Shown piece after piece: positions 63,751 through 64,000 of a stretch of DNA of 64,000 nucleotides. The notes under the pieces are model-generated. The model was not told the DNA's origin, did no database searches, and worked only from the letters and a program-made list of their open reading frames with translations. Source of the stretch: Iris pallida. Lineage: Eukaryota > Streptophyta > Magnoliopsida > Asparagales > Iridaceae. The position numbers were made by a program, and so were the translations under genes. Numbering within the stretch: position 1 is the first letter of the stretch; the number at the start of each line of letters is the position of its first letter. The stretch is taken from positions 16,248,567 through 16,312,566 of the forward strand of contig JANAVB010042220.1 in assembly GCA_029216955.1 (NCBI GenBank), read 5' to 3'.

Positions 63751-64000
63751 CTATTTGATATGAGAAGCTTCACCTACAATATTAGGTGAAGACTTTGGTA
63801 TCCAATATTTGGATCCACATTTGTTAGCTTTGGGAACCCATTTGCACAAGTTTATATCAACTAGCTTTCTAATCTGACAACAATTAGAAATGTGTCCATT
63901 CATACCACAATAATGACAGAAAGAATTAATATTAGTTCTATGTGCAGTAGTATAAGAATGTGCAGTGGTGTGGTATGATCTTCGTGGATACTTGTAATAG
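63751..64000 (-). pseudogene. gag zinc-knuckle fragment of E (runs off the window)
   Basis: The minus-strand frame is open from the window end to a TAG at 63751. It reads NSFCHYCGMNGHISNCCQI, a CX2CX4HX4C knuckle near 63850-63890, then KWVPKANKCGSKYWIPKSSP. The knuckle followed by a WVPK-type motif is typical of long copia gags. The expected protease motif does not follow. The N-terminal part lies beyond the window. Confidence 0.7.

Overview
The window looks like nuclear DNA of a flowering plant with a large, repeat-rich genome. It holds plant-type Ty3/gypsy and Ty1/copia LTR retrotransposons, a CACTA DNA transposon, a hAT-type MITE, long (TA)n tracts, and fragments of two intron-containing plant genes: a TOPLESS-family corepressor and an acetyl-CoA C-acetyltransferase. 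I see no intact host gene, no RNA gene and no bacterial system. The genus cannot be named from this sequence.

Layout, outermost to innermost. Element A (gypsy) is seen as a leader piece (1-257) and an LTR piece (10530-11365). Gypsy element B (258-10522, minus strand, both LTRs) lies exactly between them. Copia element C begins near 11366, but its 5' LTR is cut by CACTA element D (12194-56885). C resumes at 56886 with the LTR end, a tRNA-Met primer site and a decayed gag (57148-58409). A solo LTR of a related family (M, 58410-59280) interrupts that gag. From 59281 to the window end lies a minus-strand copia-like element E: LTR, polypurine tract, a long AT-rich interior without pol, and a gag zinc-knuckle fragment.

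Inside D are four nested insertions. (1) Gypsy G (12502-23982, TSD ggcta) carries an internally deleted gypsy remnant H (13092-19276) in its integrase. (2) A solo copia LTR (26122-27690) carries a hAT MITE (26511-27214, 8-bp TSD). (3) Copia J (28504-35162, TSD gttag) sits inside a TOPLESS-like exon. (4) Copia K (36670-54749, TSD cttct) sits inside an acetyl-CoA acetyltransferase exon, and gypsy L (37536-50286, TSD ccctt) sits inside K's gag.

With the insertions and one TSD copy each removed, D is about 6.9 kb. Between its ends are a TOPLESS-type WD40 fragment on the plus strand (28163-35954) and an acetyl-CoA acetyltransferase fragment on the minus strand (about 36376-55116). Both keep introns and reading frames cut by stops. 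This is the arrangement expected of a gene-capturing (Pack-) CACTA transposon and is the most interesting object in the window.

No autonomous transposon here looks intact. Reading frames of B, C, G, J, K and L carry nonsense changes, mostly of the CAG-to-TAG, CGA-to-TGA and TGG-to-TAG/TGA kinds. That fits long silencing with methylation-driven decay. Element boundaries rest on TG...CA ends, paired LTRs and TSDs read by eye; family and clade names are inferences from motifs, not database results.
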